A model generated the notes under the pieces. That model was given only the letters and a program-made list of their open reading frames with translations, was not told where the DNA came from and made no database searches. DNA of 64,000 nucleotides from Xanthobacter agilis (GTDB lineage: Bacteria > Pseudomonadota > Alphaproteobacteria > Rhizobiales > Xanthobacteraceae). Positions 1-9,230 of the stretch are shown here, piece after piece. The DNA lies in assembly GCF_021730435.1 (NCBI RefSeq), contig NZ_JABWGX010000010.1, forward strand, positions 1-64,000, given 5' to 3'. Position 1 is the first letter of the stretch; each line of letters begins with the position of its first letter. The position numbers were made by a program, and so were the translations under genes.

Positions 1-1499
1 CCCCCTTGCCCGCCACCGCCACCGCCACCGCCACCGCCACCGCCGGACTGGTTCTTCTGCGCCTCGTCCTTCTGACGCTTCAAGATCTGCTGCACGAGAT
101 CGCGGTTGAAGAGGGCGTCGGCATGGGTGGAATCGGCCTTCAACGCCGCGTCATAGGCGGAGATGGCCTGCTCCAGCTTGCCGGCGCGGGCGAGGGCGTT
201 GCCGCGATTGTAGTCGCCGCCCGGCACGCCGGCGAAGGCGGCGGCGGCCTCCTCATAGCCGCCATCCTTGTAGAGCGCGCTCGCGCGCCATTCCGGATTG
301 TCGAAGCGGCGGGCGGCACCCGCATAATCGCCCTTGGCATAAGCCTCCGCGCCCTGCTGGTCGGGTCGCCACCACAGGTCGGCCCAGCGCGTGTCCTCGG
401 CTGGCACCGGAGGCGCGGAGGGGGCGGGCGGCGGATCGAATCCCTGCGCCATCACCCGCCCCTGTGGCAGCGCCAGGAGGCCAAGCAGCAGCACCAGGAT
501 GAAGCCGCGCCGGAACGCCAGCGGCGCCAGCACCAGCAGCACCACCACCAGATAGGGGCCGGCATCGGCCCATTGGTCGGCGGTCATGCCGCTGTCCTGC
601 AACGGGTTGCCCGCGCGCGGGTCGAACGCTGAGGACAGGACCGCGTCGAGGTCGCGGCCATCCACGGTCAGGAGCGTGAAGGTGCCGCTGCCATCGGCCG
701 CGAGCTGGGTCAGGCGGGCCTTGTCCATGCGGGTCAGCACCGGATCGCCGGCAGCCCCGCGCATGACGCTCCCGTCCGGCTCCTTCAGCGGGCTGCCGGT
801 GACGGTGCCGACGCCGATGACGCTCAGCCGATAACCCGCCTTGGCCGCCGCCTCGGCCGCCGCGCGGGTCTTGTCAGGGTCATCCCCCATGCCGTCGGTG
901 ACAAGCACGATGCGCCCGGCGCGGGCGTTCGCCCCCTGCAAAAGCTCCACCGCCTTGGCGATGGCGAGATCCGGCCGGTTGGCGGCCACCGGCATCAGGT
1001 CGGTGGCCAGTTCCGGCAGCATCTGGCCGATGATGCGCCCGTCCTCGGTGAGCGGGGCGGCCACGAACGGCACGTCGGCATAGACAATCAGCCCCACCTG
1101 CCCGCCGCGCATGCGCGACAGCACGTCGTCCAGCTTGTGGCGGGCGGCGGTGAGGCGGCTCGGCGACTGGTCGGTCGCGTCCATGGAACGGCCGAGGCTG
1201 AGCACCATCACCGTGGGGTCGAGCCGGTCGAGGGCGGGCGCGGGCAGCTTCTGCCAGGTGGGTCCCGCCATGGCGAGAGCGGCCAGGACCCAGCCGAAAA
1301 GGAGCAGCCCCAGCGGCCAGCGCCGGTCTCCGCCCTCGCCCTTCATGGCCAGATGGCGCAGAAGGTGGGCATCCACCAGGCCGCGCCAATCCTCCCGCCC
1401 CGCCCGCAGCGCCCGCCAGCCGAGGAGCGCGAACACCAGCGCCGGCGCCAGGGCCAGCAGCCAGAACGGCCGCAGGAAATGGAAATCCGCCGGGGTCAC
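1..1499 (-). CDS. BatB/BatC-like fused VWA-TPR membrane protein (partial, C-terminus off the window)
   Basis: The gene reads leftward from a GTG at 1499, overlapping the previous stop by 4 bp (GTGA), and stays open to the window edge, about 499 codons. Two N-terminal membrane segments (about residues 10-30 and 60-78) precede a von Willebrand A domain (about 90-290). Two hydrophobic segments follow (about 314-345), then TPR-like helices (about 380-475) and a poly-glycine tail. This is the BatB plus BatC arrangement of BAT (aerotolerance-type) operons, thought to act in envelope integrity with MoxR ATPases. The metal site that is DxSxS in VWA proteins is here SLGRS (residues 101-105), so the first Asp and first Ser are lost. 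The family assignment is firm. The biological role is inferred from operon context only. Confidence 0.85.
   Translation of the reverse strand, partial: MTPADFHFLRPFWLLALAPALVFALLGWRALRAGREDWRGLVDAHLLRHLAMKGEGGDRRWPLGLLLFGWVLAALAMAGPTWQKLPAPALDRLDPTVMVLSLGRSMDATDQSPSRLTAARHKLDDVLSRMRGGQVGLIVYADVPFVAAPLTEDGRIIGQMLPELATDLMPVAANRPDLAIAKAVELLQGANARAGRIVLVTDGMGDDPDKTRAAAEAAAKAGYRLSVIGVGTVTGSPLKEPDGSVMRGAAGDPVLTRMDKARLTQLAADGSGTFTLLTVDGRDLDAVLSSAFDPRAGNPLQDSGMTADQWADAGPYLVVVLLVLAPLAFRRGFILVLLLGLLALPQGRVMAQGFDPPPAPSAPPVPAEDTRWADLWWRPDQQGAEAYAKGDYAGAARRFDNPEWRASALYKDGGYEEAAAAFAGVPGGDYNRGNALARAGKLEQAISAYDAALKADSTHADALFNRDLVQQILKRQKDEAQKNQSGGGGGGGGGGGGQG
11..44. repeat. CGCCAC hexanucleotide repeat
   Basis: Five tandem copies of CGCCAC followed by CGCC. 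On the minus strand they encode part of the poly-glycine tail of the VWA-TPR protein. In-frame length change would alter the number of glycines without breaking the gene. Confidence 0.9.
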
Positions 1500-2521
1500 C
1501 GCCGCGCCTCCTCGATCGGCGCGGCCAGGGTCCCGCCACGCGGCACGCCCTGCGGTCGCAACACCCCGGCCCCCAAAAGGAAGGACAGCACCAGGGCCGC
1601 ACCGAGCGGCCATTGGAACAGGGCCTGGGTGGCATTCAGATAGAGCGGATCACCCGCCACCGGCTCCAGCCGGTCGATATCGGCATAGATGCCGGCGAGA
1701 CCCTGCACGTCGCGGGCGCGGAAATAGCGGCCGCCGGTGATGGCGGCAATCTTGCGCAGGGCATCCTCGTCGAGGTCGCTCGGCATGTTCACCATCCAAG
1801 GGTTCATGGCTCGCGGGTCGGCGCCCACGCCGATGGTGTAGATCTTCACATGCTCCCGCGCCGCCAGCTCGGCCGCCTGAAGCGGATTGAGCATGCCGGC
1901 GGTGTTGGCGCCGTCGGTGAGCAGGATCAGCACCCGCTGGTCGTCGGGCCGGTTGCGCAAGGTCTTGATGGCTAGGCCGATGGCATCGCCGATGGCGGTT
2001 TCCTGCCCGGTCATGCCGATGCTGGAGGCCGCGAGCAGCTCGCGCACCACGTTGCGGTCGAATGTCAGGGGCGCCTGCACATAGGCGCGGGTGCCGAACA
2101 GGATCAGCCCCACCCGGTCACCGACGCGGCGTGCGATGAAGTCGTCGGCCACCGCCTTCACCACCGACAACCGGTCCATGGGAACGCCGCCCACGGAGAA
2201 ATCCTGCCGTGCCATCGAGCCGGAGAGGTCCACCGCCAGCATCAGGTCGCGTCCCTCCACCGGCACTGCGATCGGCGGCCCCACATAGGTCGGCCGCGCC
2301 GCCGCCGTCACCAGCAGCAGCCAGATGAGGGTGAGCAGCAGCCCCCGCCACAGGTGCCCGGCGCCGCCCCGGCCGCCGACGAGGCCCGCCGCCCGCAGCT
2401 CCCGGAAGAAGGGCACCTTGAGCGCACCCGCCTTCGGGGTCGGCGCCGCCGGAAGCGCCAGCCAGGCAAGAAGCGGCAACGGCAGCAGGAAGAACGCCCA
2501 GAGCCATTGAAAGGTGATCAT
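1496..2521 (-). CDS. BatA-like von Willebrand factor A domain membrane protein
   Basis: A 341-residue protein starting at ATG 2521, which overlaps the upstream stop by 4 bp (ATGA). Residues 1-25 and about 55-75 are hydrophobic and the VWA domain follows. Its metal-binding motif is intact: DLSGSM with D98, S100 and S102. A third membrane segment lies near the C-terminus. This is the standard BatA topology, with the VWA domain held between membrane helices and facing the periplasm. It is translationally coupled to both neighbours in a moxR-DUF58-DUF4381-batA-batB order. BAT proteins are chaperone or assembly partners of MoxR AAA+ ATPases. No substrate can be read from the sequence. Confidence 0.88.
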   Translation of the reverse strand: MITFQWLWAFFLLPLPLLAWLALPAAPTPKAGALKVPFFRELRAAGLVGGRGGAGHLWRGLLLTLIWLLLVTAAARPTYVGPPIAVPVEGRDLMLAVDLSGSMARQDFSVGGVPMDRLSVVKAVADDFIARRVGDRVGLILFGTRAYVQAPLTFDRNVVRELLAASSIGMTGQETAIGDAIGLAIKTLRNRPDDQRVLILLTDGANTAGMLNPLQAAELAAREHVKIYTIGVGADPRAMNPWMVNMPSDLDEDALRKIAAITGGRYFRARDVQGLAGIYADIDRLEPVAGDPLYLNATQALFQWPLGAALVLSFLLGAGVLRPQGVPRGGTLAAPIEEARR

Positions 2522-3027
2522 GCGTGGCCCCGGATCCAGCGCCGCACCGCCGCCACCAGGGCCGCGCGGTCGATCTCCGCCGCCTCCGGCGCGCCCGGCG
2601 GCAGATAGGGCGCCAGGGCGAGAAAGCGGGCGATGTCGGCGGGCACCCCCTTCGGTCCGGCGCCCACGAAGCGGGCGAAAGCCGCGCCGGTGAAGGCGGC
2701 GGCGGGGGAGTGGGGATCGCGGCTCAACAATACCCGCCGGACCAGCACCGCCGCCGCCGCGCCCACGGCGCGGGTGTCGCCGTCGCGGGCCACCACCTTG
2801 AAGGCCTGGAGCGCGCGATAGGACAGGGTCTGCCGCCGCCGCCATTCCAGAAAGAGGCCGATCAGCACCGCCACCAGCACCAGCCCGGCCACCGCGAACC
2901 AGCCCGGCGCCGGCGGCCAGAACGGCACCGCCTCCGGTAGATGGATGTCATGCAGCGTTGCGAGTGGATCGGCGCCGGGATCGAGCGAGACCTTCGGGCT
3001 CTGAGGCAGAAGAAGATCCTGTGCCAT
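2518..3027 (-). CDS. DUF4381 domain membrane protein
   Basis: A 169-residue protein with one membrane helix (about residues 43-61), followed by a short basic stretch (EWRRRQ) and a cytosolic alpha-helical domain. Length and position, between the DUF58 and BatA genes, match the DUF4381 proteins of proteobacterial BAT operons. The start ATG at 3027 shares one base with the stop of the DUF58 gene (TGATG), and its own stop overlaps the batA start. The N-terminal periplasmic part carries the family-like phrase LHDIHLPEAVPFWPPAPGW. The function is unknown. It probably scaffolds the VWA proteins at the inner membrane. Confidence 0.8.
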   Translation of the reverse strand: MAQDLLLPQSPKVSLDPGADPLATLHDIHLPEAVPFWPPAPGWFAVAGLVLVAVLIGLFLEWRRRQTLSYRALQAFKVVARDGDTRAVGAAAAVLVRRVLLSRDPHSPAAAFTGAAFARFVGAGPKGVPADIARFLALAPYLPPGAPEAAEIDRAALVAAVRRWIRGHA

Positions 3028-3989
3028 CAGGCCACCCCCCGGCGCGACGCGCGACCGGGTCCCAGCCGCTCGGGATGGAGGAGATCGGCCGCGTCCTGCC
3101 CCGTCTCCAGGGGCACAAAAGCCATGCCATGGGGCCGGCAGAACAGCTCGATGCGCGCCCGGCGGGCGGCGAACCGCTCGGCATAGGCGGCCGCCACATC
3201 GCCGCGCCCCATGTCGAGCCGCGCCACGGCGGCACCGTCGCTGATGCGATAGCTGCCACGCGGCGGCAGGCGCGCCTCCAGCGGATCATAGGTGAAGATG
3301 GCGGTGACCTGGCTGGCGTGGGACAGCCGGTTCAGCTCGCGGGCGGCGGCGGCGTTGAAATCGGCGAAGTCGCTGGCGAGGAACACCAGCGTGCCCGGCC
3401 GCGCCGCGCCCCGCAGGCGGGCCAGCGCCTCGGCGAGGGTTGGCTCGGCGCCCTCCCCCTCCTGACCGAAGCCCTCGGCAGTGGCCTGCGCCACCGCCTT
3501 GACGAAATGCAGGATGCGCCGCCGGCTGCGCTCGGGCCGGAAGGCGGATAACCCGAACGGCGTCAGGACCACGCCGCCCACCCGGTCGCCCCCGGCGATC
3601 GCCACCCAGGTGAGCACCGCCGCGGCGCGCGCCGCCAGCACCGACTTGAAGCAATCGCGGGTGCCGAAGCGCATGGAGCGGCGCGCGTCCACCAGCAGCA
3701 GCACCGGCCGCTCGCGCTCCTCCTGGAACAATTTGGTGTGGGCCTTGCCGGTGCGGGCGGTCACCCGCCAATCGATGGTGCGGATGTCGTCGCCCGGCTG
3801 GTAGGCGCGCACCTCGTCGAACTCCATGCCGCGGCCGCGGAAGGAGGAGCGGTGGCCGCCGAACTGGTGGGTGCGCACCTTGCCTCCGGGCGCAAATCCA
3901 CCCACCCCGTCGCCGGGCCGGACCGCCACCAGCTCCTCGAGGCTGGCGACCAGACCATACAGGGGATCGGTTGTTGTCTCGGGCGGCAT
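3027..3989 (-). CDS. DUF58 domain-containing protein
   Basis: A 320-residue soluble protein. The DUF58 signature YQPGDDIRTIDWRVTART lies around residues 62-80 and is followed by a VWA-like fold (LLLVDARRSMRFGT). The VWA metal site is not canonical, as is usual for DUF58. It sits 10 bp after the moxR gene and is coupled to the DUF4381 gene downstream. DUF58 proteins are nearly always encoded next to MoxR ATPases and are thought to be their VWA-type partners. The assignment is by motif and synteny. No reaction is known. Confidence 0.88.
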   Translation of the reverse strand: MPPETTTDPLYGLVASLEELVAVRPGDGVGGFAPGGKVRTHQFGGHRSSFRGRGMEFDEVRAYQPGDDIRTIDWRVTARTGKAHTKLFQEERERPVLLLVDARRSMRFGTRDCFKSVLAARAAAVLTWVAIAGGDRVGGVVLTPFGLSAFRPERSRRRILHFVKAVAQATAEGFGQEGEGAEPTLAEALARLRGAARPGTLVFLASDFADFNAAAARELNRLSHASQVTAIFTYDPLEARLPPRGSYRISDGAAVARLDMGRGDVAAAYAERFAARRARIELFCRPHGMAFVPLETGQDAADLLHPERLGPGRASRRGVA

Positions 3990-3999
3990 GGGCGGGACG

Positions 4000-5007
<1,008 letters not shown>

Positions 5008-5846
5008 TGCGGGGTCTGTCCAGTTCGGGCCGTCGAATGGGAACCTTATAACGCCACCGCGGCGCAATACGCAGTGTTCCGAACCCCATTCTTTACACGC
5101 CAGCTTTACCTTCTCGCGCGCGCGGGAGCGAACCGGAAACAGACTGCGGCAAGAATACGCAGATCGTCCCGGTACGGGTGCGAAGTCGCACCGCTGCAGG
5201 ATTATGACGCCAAACTCCCCGGGCCGCCGTGACGATGCCACGGGATGGCCCCGGCTTGTCGTGACCGCGGTCCACACCCAGTTGTGAAGGCGAAGGCCGG
5301 TGCAGGCGTCGAACAGGTGTGTATGACCAGGCATCGGCATCGGGCATGATTGGGGGAGCGGGAGAAACATCACCTTACGTCATGACGGCCGTTCGCCGCA
5401 GTGCGAAGGCGCGGTGCATCACGGTCGGTAATCCACTCCCGCCGGCTCCGGCGGCTGTGGACAGGTTTCGCCCGCGTCGCTCCTTATTCTTGCCTTTTCA
5501 ATCTGTTCCGGTCGCCGTAAAGAGATTGGTTACGAAACCGGCATAGGGTCCCGGCGAGTGCGCCAAGGGGGTGCCAAGCGGGTGCCGAGGGGGGTGCCGC
5601 AGCGCGGTACAGGATTTGGCTCCACCGCTTTTCCTCGCCCGAGGGAGGAGCATTGCGAGACGAATTTCGGGTCGGACGCGTGTGGTGATCGTGGACTGGC
5701 GTCAGGGAAGCGGGTCTCATCTTCAGGAGGACCCGGACAAGATCGGCACCGAGAGTTCGGCGCGGCGCGGCGACATCGCGGTGGCACGGGCTCCGGCGCA
5801 TCGGAGCCCAGGGGATAACGAGGCCGCATTTCAAGCGACGGGGGTC
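5008..5846. other. 839-bp gap between divergent moxR and DUF2778 genes
   Basis: No convincing gene is seen. Frames open here are short or have shadow-like arginine/proline composition. The gap should hold both divergent promoters. A lower-GC stretch around 5480-5540 is the most promoter-like part. Three GGGTGCC copies at 5569, 5580 and 5592 are spaced 11-12 bp apart, about one helical turn, as a cooperative binding site might be. No known operator is recognised. Confidence 0.5.
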
Positions 5847-6944
5847 ATGGCGGAACCGGATTGGACAACGGACCCGGACATGGATGATGCGGCACCGCAG
5901 CGCCGGTGGCGCACGTCGCATGTGGTGGCGGCGGGCCTGCTGGGCCTGTCGGTGGTGGCCGCGGGCGTCGTGGCCGCCACGACCGGCTTTGCCCGCATCG
6001 ATCCGGAGCCCCGCATCGATGGCGCCGCCATCCAATCCATGATCCGGTCCGGTCCACGCAGCTTCACCCTCGCCAGCGCCGCCGATCCCCTGAGCCGCAC
6101 CGACGGCCTGCCGGCCTCCGGCACCCTGGCCATCAATTCCTATTGGATCCTCGGACCCGAGCTGGCCGCGCCGCCCACCACCTTCGTGCTGGTGCGCCTT
6201 TCGGATTCGCCTGATCCTGAGCGCGATGCCCGCATCGCCGCCATCATTGTCGAAAGCGTGCCGGTACCTTCCCGCAATCCGCTGATGGCTGGACGGATCC
6301 CGGAAGTGGAGCCGCGCGCGGTGCCGCTGCCGCTCGGCAATCCGCTGCTGCGCGGCCGCCGGCAGCTCGCCTCCCTGACACCCATGGACGTGCCCGAGGT
6401 GGCGCCGCCGCCCGCGAACCGTCCCACGGAGCCGCCGCCGGCGCCGAAGACACCGGACTCCGCCGCCCAGGACATCCCCCTACCCACGCCGGGCAGCGGC
6501 TTCGCCCTCTATGATATCGAGGGGCGGGCCCTGTACATGCCGAACGGCGAGAAGCTGGAAGCCCATTCCGGCTATGGCGAGGCCATGGACGACATCCGTC
6601 AGGTGGCGCTGAAGATGCGCGGGCCGACCCCGCCCAACGTCTATACCCTGCGCACGCGCGAGGCGCTGTTCCACGGCGTGGAAACCCTGCGCCTGACACC
6701 CATGGGCAGCAACAAGATGTATGGCCGCGACGGCTTCCTGATCCATCCCTTCATGATGGGTCCGCGCGGCGATTCCAACGGTTGCGTCTCCGTGAAGGAG
6801 CACGACAAGGTGCTGGCCGCCTATCGCCGGGGGGAATTGAAGAAGCTGGTGGTGGTCTCCCGCCTGCCCAACAGCCAAAAGCCCGCACCCTCTCTGCTGT
6901 CGTGGCTGCTGCCGAAGCAGCAGCCGGAAACGCCCGCGCCCTAA
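5847..6944 (+). CDS. Membrane-anchored DUF2778 (Tlde1/L,D-transpeptidase-like) protein
   Basis: A 365-residue protein from ATG 5847; ATG 5880 is an alternative. A single membrane anchor lies at about residues 28-50, followed by a long proline-rich spacer (PPPANRPTEPPPAPK). The C-terminal DUF2778 domain has the motif FLIHPFMMGPRGDSNGCVSV, whose His, Ser and Cys correspond to the catalytic H...SxGC of YkuD-like L,D-transpeptidases. DUF2778 proteins are common in Hyphomicrobiales, and the related Tlde1 is a type VI secretion toxin. Here the membrane anchor and lack of an immunity neighbour favour a chromosomal cell-wall enzyme. The peptidoglycan target is inferred from the fold. Confidence 0.75.
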   Translation: MAEPDWTTDPDMDDAAPQRRWRTSHVVAAGLLGLSVVAAGVVAATTGFARIDPEPRIDGAAIQSMIRSGPRSFTLASAADPLSRTDGLPASGTLAINSYWILGPELAAPPTTFVLVRLSDSPDPERDARIAAIIVESVPVPSRNPLMAGRIPEVEPRAVPLPLGNPLLRGRRQLASLTPMDVPEVAPPPANRPTEPPPAPKTPDSAAQDIPLPTPGSGFALYDIEGRALYMPNGEKLEAHSGYGEAMDDIRQVALKMRGPTPPNVYTLRTREALFHGVETLRLTPMGSNKMYGRDGFLIHPFMMGPRGDSNGCVSVKEHDKVLAAYRRGELKKLVVVSRLPNSQKPAPSLLSWLLPKQQPETPAP

Positions 6945-7268
6945 ACTCGGCCCGCAACTTGGCCCGCTGATCGGACCTGCGCGCCGCGACGCACAAGCCC
7001 TGGGCCGACGGGGCGATCGCCAACCGGGAACGATCTGGCCGCGCGCAGGCCCGCCTTACTTTCGCTTAATCCTTTTATTCACACGCCTTTTCGGCCGGGC
7101 GGCGGTCGGCAGCGCCGGACGACGCGCGGCGCGGCGGGCATGACCTGCGCGCCCGCCACCGCACCCCGCGTCGCCGGGCCTGCCGATTCCTCAGCGCTTG
7201 ACTTTCGATATATCTAAAGATACATCTGCGCCAGATCATATCTAAAGACATATCTTAGGAGTCTAAAA
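6945..7268. other. 324-bp intergenic region upstream of padR
   Basis: No gene is seen. The first part is GC-rich and featureless. The last 70 bp are AT-rich and carry the padR promoter and operator repeats described separately. Confidence 0.6.
7198..7260 (+). promoter_or_regulatory. padR promoter with two operator-like repeats
   Basis: A TTGACT at 7198-7203 is followed 17 bp later by TACATC (7221). Two copies of ATATCTAAAGA (7210-7220 and 7238-7248) overlap and follow the candidate -10 box. The first sits in an imperfect palindrome TATCT-AA-AGATA. AT-rich repeats right upstream of a padR gene suggest autoregulation. The ribosome site TAGGAG lies 8 bp before the ATG at 7269. Confidence 0.55.
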
Positions 7269-7886
7269 ATGTTTGGATGCAGACCCTTTCGTCCCGAGGC
7301 CCGGTGCGCCGGAGAAGGTGGGCCGGGTGACATGCGCGGCCCGCGCGGCGGGCGTGGGCGGGGTGGTGGTGGCGGCGACATGTTCCGCATCGGCCGCATG
7401 CTGGCCCATGGCGACCTGAAGCTGCTGGCCCTCGCGCTCATCGCCGAGCAGCCGCGCCACGGCTACGAACTCATCAAGGTGATCGAGGAGAAGACCACCG
7501 GCTGGTATTCGCCGAGCCCAGGCGTGGTCTATCCCACCCTCACCTTCCTGGAGGAGGCGGGCTATGTGACCGCCGAGCCGGACGGCGCCAAAAAGCTCTA
7601 TGCGATCACCCAGGAGGGCCGCGCCTATCTGGAGCAGAACCGCGATTTCGCGGAGGCCATCATGGGCCGCCTGTCGCAGATCGGCGACAAGATGAGCCGC
7701 GTGCGCAAATGGATGGGTTGGAGCGAGAGCGGCCCCAACGCGGGCGCCGACCTGCCCCGGCTGGTGGAAGCCGCCATCGAGAACCTGCGCGATGTGGCCC
7801 GGCAGAAGCTGGATCAGAGCCGCTCGGCCGAAACCCGCATCGTGGAGATCCTCGCCCGCGCCGCCAGCGACATCCGCGAGGCCTGA
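7269..7886 (+). CDS. PadR-family transcriptional regulator
   Basis: A 205-residue protein. A glycine/arginine-rich N-terminal extension (residues 1-36) precedes a PadR winged helix (about 44-120; core RHGYELIKVIEEKTTGWYSP and YPTLTFLEEAGYV). A C-terminal helical dimerisation segment follows. The layout resembles YqjI, a nickel-responsive PadR protein of Escherichia coli with an N-terminal extension. The extension here has only two Cys and no His cluster, so metal sensing is not shown. Operator-like repeats in its promoter suggest autorepression. No regulated neighbour is evident, since cobT downstream is separated by a terminator hairpin. Confidence 0.85.
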   Translation: MFGCRPFRPEARCAGEGGPGDMRGPRGGRGRGGGGGDMFRIGRMLAHGDLKLLALALIAEQPRHGYELIKVIEEKTTGWYSPSPGVVYPTLTFLEEAGYVTAEPDGAKKLYAITQEGRAYLEQNRDFAEAIMGRLSQIGDKMSRVRKWMGWSESGPNAGADLPRLVEAAIENLRDVARQKLDQSRSAETRIVEILARAASDIREA

Positions 7887-7953
7887 TCGCGGCCTGATCG
7901 TCCTGGGCCGGGGCGCGCGGGTCCGTCCCCGGCCCCTCTCGGAACCCCATTCC

Positions 7954-7990
7954 GGGCGCCACATTTGCGATGTGGCGCCCGGCGCTTTAT
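7954..7990 (+). terminator. Terminator-like hairpin after padR
   Basis: A perfect 11-bp stem, GGGCGCCACAT (7954-7964) with ATGTGGCGCCC (7970-7980), has a 5-nt loop and is followed by a weak T-rich run (CTTTATT). It separates padR from cobT. Confidence 0.65.
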
Positions 7991-8037
7991 TGAGCGCGCA
8001 CGAGCGCGCCCTCCCGCGCGCTGCCCTGGGCTTTTCC

Positions 8038-9063
8038 ATGCTTCCTCCCGACACCGGCCTTCCCTTCGACGACATCCGCGCCCTCATCGCCACCATGCCC
8101 GGCCCCGACGAGGGCGCTCGCGGCGCGGCCCTGAAGCGCCAGGGCGAGCTGGTGAAGCCGCCGGGCGCCCTCGGCCGACTGGAAGAGATCGCGGTCCATG
8201 TCGCCACTTGGCAGGGCAATTCCATGCCCACCGTCAACCGGCCCATGGTGGCGGTGTTTGCCGCCACCCATGGCGTGGCCGATCGCGGGGTCTCGCCCTA
8301 TCCGGGTGCGGTGACGCGCCAGATGCTGGACGCCTTCGGCACCGGCAAGGCAGCCGTGAACCAGATCTGCGCGACCTTCGACGCGGGGCTGCGGGTGTTC
8401 GACCTCGCCCTCGACTACCCGACCCCCGACATCAGCCGCGAACCGGCACTGGACGAGAAGGCCTGCGCCGCCACCATGGCGTTCGGCATGGAAGCCATCG
8501 CCGGGGGCTCCGATCTCCTGTGCCTGGGCGAGATGGGCATCGGCAACACCACCATCGCCGCCGCCATCTGCCATGGCCTGTATGGCGGCACGGCCGAGGA
8601 ATGGGTCGGCGCCGGCACCGGCTCCACCGGCGATGTGCTCGCCCGCAAGATCGAGGTGGTGCGCGCCGCGGTCGCCCTGCACAAGGACCACCTCGACGAC
8701 CCGCTGGAGCTGCTGCGCCGGCTCGGCGGGCGCGAGCTCGCCGCCATGGCCGGCGCCATCCTGGCGGCCCGGCACGAAAAGGTTCCGGTGATCCTCGACG
8801 GCTATGTGGTCACCGCCGCGGCGGCGGTGCTGCACGCGCTCGATTCCACCGCCCTCGACCATTGCCTCGCCGGCCACGTCTCCGCCGAGAAGGCCCACGG
8901 GGCGGTTCTGGAGCGGCTGGGGTTGAAGCCCATCCTCGACCTCGGCATGCGGCTCGGAGAAGGCTCGGGCGCCGCGCTCGCCATCGGCGTGGTGAAGGCG
9001 GCGGTGGCCTGCCACCGGGGCATGGCCACCTTCGCCGAGGCCGGCGTGTCTCAGGACGGTTGA
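8038..9063 (+). CDS. cobT: Nicotinate-nucleotide--dimethylbenzimidazole phosphoribosyltransferase
   Basis: A 341-residue protein, the usual CobT length, from ATG 8038. CobT activates the lower ligand of cobalamin by moving ribose-phosphate from nicotinate mononucleotide to dimethylbenzimidazole. Family landmarks are KPPGALGRLEE near the N-terminus, VAVFAATHGVADRGVSPYP, GEMGIGNTTIAAA, and the C-terminal EGSGAALAIGVVKAAV region that carries the catalytic Glu. No cobalamin riboswitch is visible in the short upstream gap and no other cob gene is adjacent, so it appears to be a single-gene unit. Confidence 0.93.
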   Translation: MLPPDTGLPFDDIRALIATMPGPDEGARGAALKRQGELVKPPGALGRLEEIAVHVATWQGNSMPTVNRPMVAVFAATHGVADRGVSPYPGAVTRQMLDAFGTGKAAVNQICATFDAGLRVFDLALDYPTPDISREPALDEKACAATMAFGMEAIAGGSDLLCLGEMGIGNTTIAAAICHGLYGGTAEEWVGAGTGSTGDVLARKIEVVRAAVALHKDHLDDPLELLRRLGGRELAAMAGAILAARHEKVPVILDGYVVTAAAAVLHALDSTALDHCLAGHVSAEKAHGAVLERLGLKPILDLGMRLGEGSGAALAIGVVKAAVACHRGMATFAEAGVSQDG

Positions 9064-9230
9064 CCACGGCGGCGCCGGAACCCACCGGCGCCCCATGTCC
9101 ACAGTTTCCAAACCCCGCATTTGCCGGTAGGATTAAAGCTTCTGACAGCCAACGAGGGGGCGAACCGATCCGGCGTCACGAGCCCGTCGTGCCCGCGCGC
9201 GATGGTGTGAGCCGGTAGAACACGCGATCC

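Noticed and set aside
11-44. A CRISPR or minisatellite origin for the CGCCAC repeats
   Set aside because: They are contiguous hexamers in frame with a poly-glycine tail and have no spacers.
5571-5846. A 92-codon N-terminal extension of the DUF2778 protein
   Set aside because: Residues before ATG 5847 have no family likeness, and the membrane anchor follows 5847 at normal spacing.
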